From contig CAMGAZ010000092.1 in the NCBI GenBank assembly GCA_946008205.1, forward strand, positions 1 through 6,321: a stretch of 6,321 nt of DNA. Reading direction: 5' to 3'. Below the pieces are notes generated by a model. The model made no database searches, was not told where the DNA came from, and was given only the letters and a program-made list of their open reading frames with translations. This stretch comes from an uncultured Clostridium sp. GTDB taxonomy: Bacteria > Bacillota > Clostridia > TANB77 > CAG-508. The translations under genes and the position numbers were made by a program. This document shows, one piece after another, positions 5,397 to 6,321 of this stretch (within the stretch, counting starts at the first letter, position 1; each line of letters opens with the position of its first letter).

Positions 5397-6197
5397 ATGA
5401 AGAAAGTTTTAATAATAATTTCTATTATAGTGATTTTTGCTTTTGCGATAGCTATAGCTAATAACCAAGGAGAAAAGGCCATACCAACTAGTAGTATGGA
5501 TACACTTAGCAATACAAAAATTGGTTGGGGAATAAAGAGAAGCGATAATCATGAACAACCGGATGTGGGGAGTAAAAATAAGGAGATATTAAATAAGTAC
5601 CAAGGAATATATTTGGGAAATAAAGATAAGAAATTTATATACTTGACTTTTGATTTAGGCTACGAAGCTGGATATACAGCCAAGATATTAGAAATATTGA
5701 AACAAAATGATGTAAAAGCCACTTTTTTTATTACTGCACATTACTTAAATACTCAGCCAGAGTTAGTTAAACAAATGATTGATGAAGGACATATAGTAGG
5801 AAATCATACAGTGAACCATAAAAGTATGCCGTCTTGTAGTCTAGATACAATAAAAAAAGAGGTGATGGATTTGCATGCGGCAGTATATGACAAATTTGGA
5901 TATGAGATGAAATACATGAGACCACCTAAAGGAGAATATAGTGAAAAAACAGTAGCATATACAAATACACTTGGATATACAACAGTTATGTGGTCCTTCG
6001 CATATGATGACTGGGACGAATCAAAACAGGGAAGAGAAGAATACGGGAAAAAGAAAATTTTAGATAATGTCCATAATGGTGAAGTGATGCTTTTACATGC
6101 AACATCTAAGGACAATAGTAATATACTGGATGATGTAATAAAGCAGATTAAGGACATGGGATATGAGTTTAGAAATATAGACAATTTTGAAAAGTAA
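5397..6197 (+). CDS. pdaA: PdaA-like delta-lactam-biosynthetic peptidoglycan de-N-acetylase
   Basis: PdaA removes the N-acetyl group from muramic acid in spore cortex peptidoglycan, the step that leads to muramic-delta-lactam needed for cortex recognition at germination. A basic start plus hydrophobic segment (residues 4-21) forms a signal peptide or anchor, putting the enzyme outside the membrane. The PdaA-specific lead-in WGIKRSDNHEQPD (44-56) precedes the NodB domain: TFDLGYE (84-90) with catalytic Asp86, where Leu replaces the second Asp of the usual TFDDG as PdaA proteins characteristically vary; GNHTVNH (135-141) with His137 and His141; RPPKGEYS (175-182); and LLHATSKDN (232-240) with His234. 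The 266-residue length closely matches B. subtilis PdaA. AGGAG (5383-5387) is 9 nt before ATG 5397. It is divergent from agrA and followed at 15 nt by a yqfC-like gene. Confidence 0.94.
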   Translation: MKKVLIIISIIVIFAFAIAIANNQGEKAIPTSSMDTLSNTKIGWGIKRSDNHEQPDVGSKNKEILNKYQGIYLGNKDKKFIYLTFDLGYEAGYTAKILEILKQNDVKATFFITAHYLNTQPELVKQMIDEGHIVGNHTVNHKSMPSCSLDTIKKEVMDLHAAVYDKFGYEMKYMRPPKGEYSEKTVAYTNTLGYTTVMWSFAYDDWDESKQGREEYGKKKILDNVHNGEVMLLHATSKDNSNILDDVIKQIKDMGYEFRNIDNFEK

Positions 6198-6212
6198 GGA
6201 GTTTGATTTATT

Positions 6213-6321
6213 TTGCGTAAGAAAAATAAAAAAGAAAGCACTCTAAATAGAATTTTAGAAATTCCACAGGAAATTAGTACAAATGAGCCCAAGGTAACAA
6301 TTTTAGGATTTAAAAAAATGC
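6213..6321 (+). CDS. YqfC/YabP-family sporulation protein, N-terminal part, cut by the window end
   Basis: Only 36 codons are present. The product starts RKKNKKESTLNRILEIPQE and continues to a segment PKVTILGFKK (26-35), resembling the short YqfC sporulation proteins, which have a basic N-terminus, an LP-containing helix and a PRxTxIG strand. YqfC is a sigma-E-dependent, conserved sporulation protein of poorly known function. The likely start is TTG 6213; AAGGAG (6196-6201) overlaps the pdaA stop and lies 11 nt upstream, a slightly long gap. No terminator separates it from pdaA, so the two are probably co-transcribed. Because so little is visible, the assignment rests on similarity of a short stretch plus the pdaA neighbourhood. 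Confidence 0.65.
   Translation, partial: MRKKNKKESTLNRILEIPQEISTNEPKVTILGFKKM

Overview
This AT-rich window looks like chromosome from a spore-forming, low-GC Firmicute, most likely class Clostridia. The grounds are the low-GC composition with strong AGGAGG-type ribosome binding sites, an agr-type peptide quorum-sensing locus, and two sporulation genes (pdaA and the start of a yqfC-like gene). No RNA genes, insertion sequences or CRISPR repeats are visible.

Left part (about 87-2037), plus strand: a probable three-gene operon. It holds a 68-residue unknown one-helix membrane protein, a 298-residue RlmI/COG1092-like SAM-dependent methyltransferase and a 238-residue RluA-family pseudouridine synthase. 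It ends at an intrinsic terminator whose stem overlaps the last stop codon. The two enzymes are probably RNA-modifying.

Middle part (2038-5274): a complete agr system in an unusual layout. agrB and a 39-residue agrD run on the plus strand. agrA followed by agrC runs on the minus strand towards them. The two units converge on one bidirectional 12-bp terminator (3070-3101). AgrD is the pro-peptide, AgrB the membrane protease that processes it, AgrC the membrane histidine kinase expected to sense the cyclic peptide, and AgrA the LytTR response regulator. All expected active-site residues are present. The AgrD spacing from Cys to HQPKMP is two residues longer than in the staphylococcal and listerial peptides. 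A good sigma-A promoter for agrAC lies at 5242-5270, and a 21-bp-period direct repeat of the kind LytTR proteins bind is interleaved with it.

Right part (5154-6321): agrA is divergent from pdaA, the spore-cortex muramic-delta-lactam deacetylase, which is followed 15 nt later by the 5' end of a yqfC/yabP-family sporulation gene cut off by the window edge. The quorum-sensing regulator and the sporulation operon therefore share one 243-bp control region. Quorum control of sporulation here is an inference from layout, not something the sequence proves.

No gene-free stretch exceeds 300 bases. The three gaps (1-159, 2015-2244, 5154-5396) hold only the regulatory elements listed.
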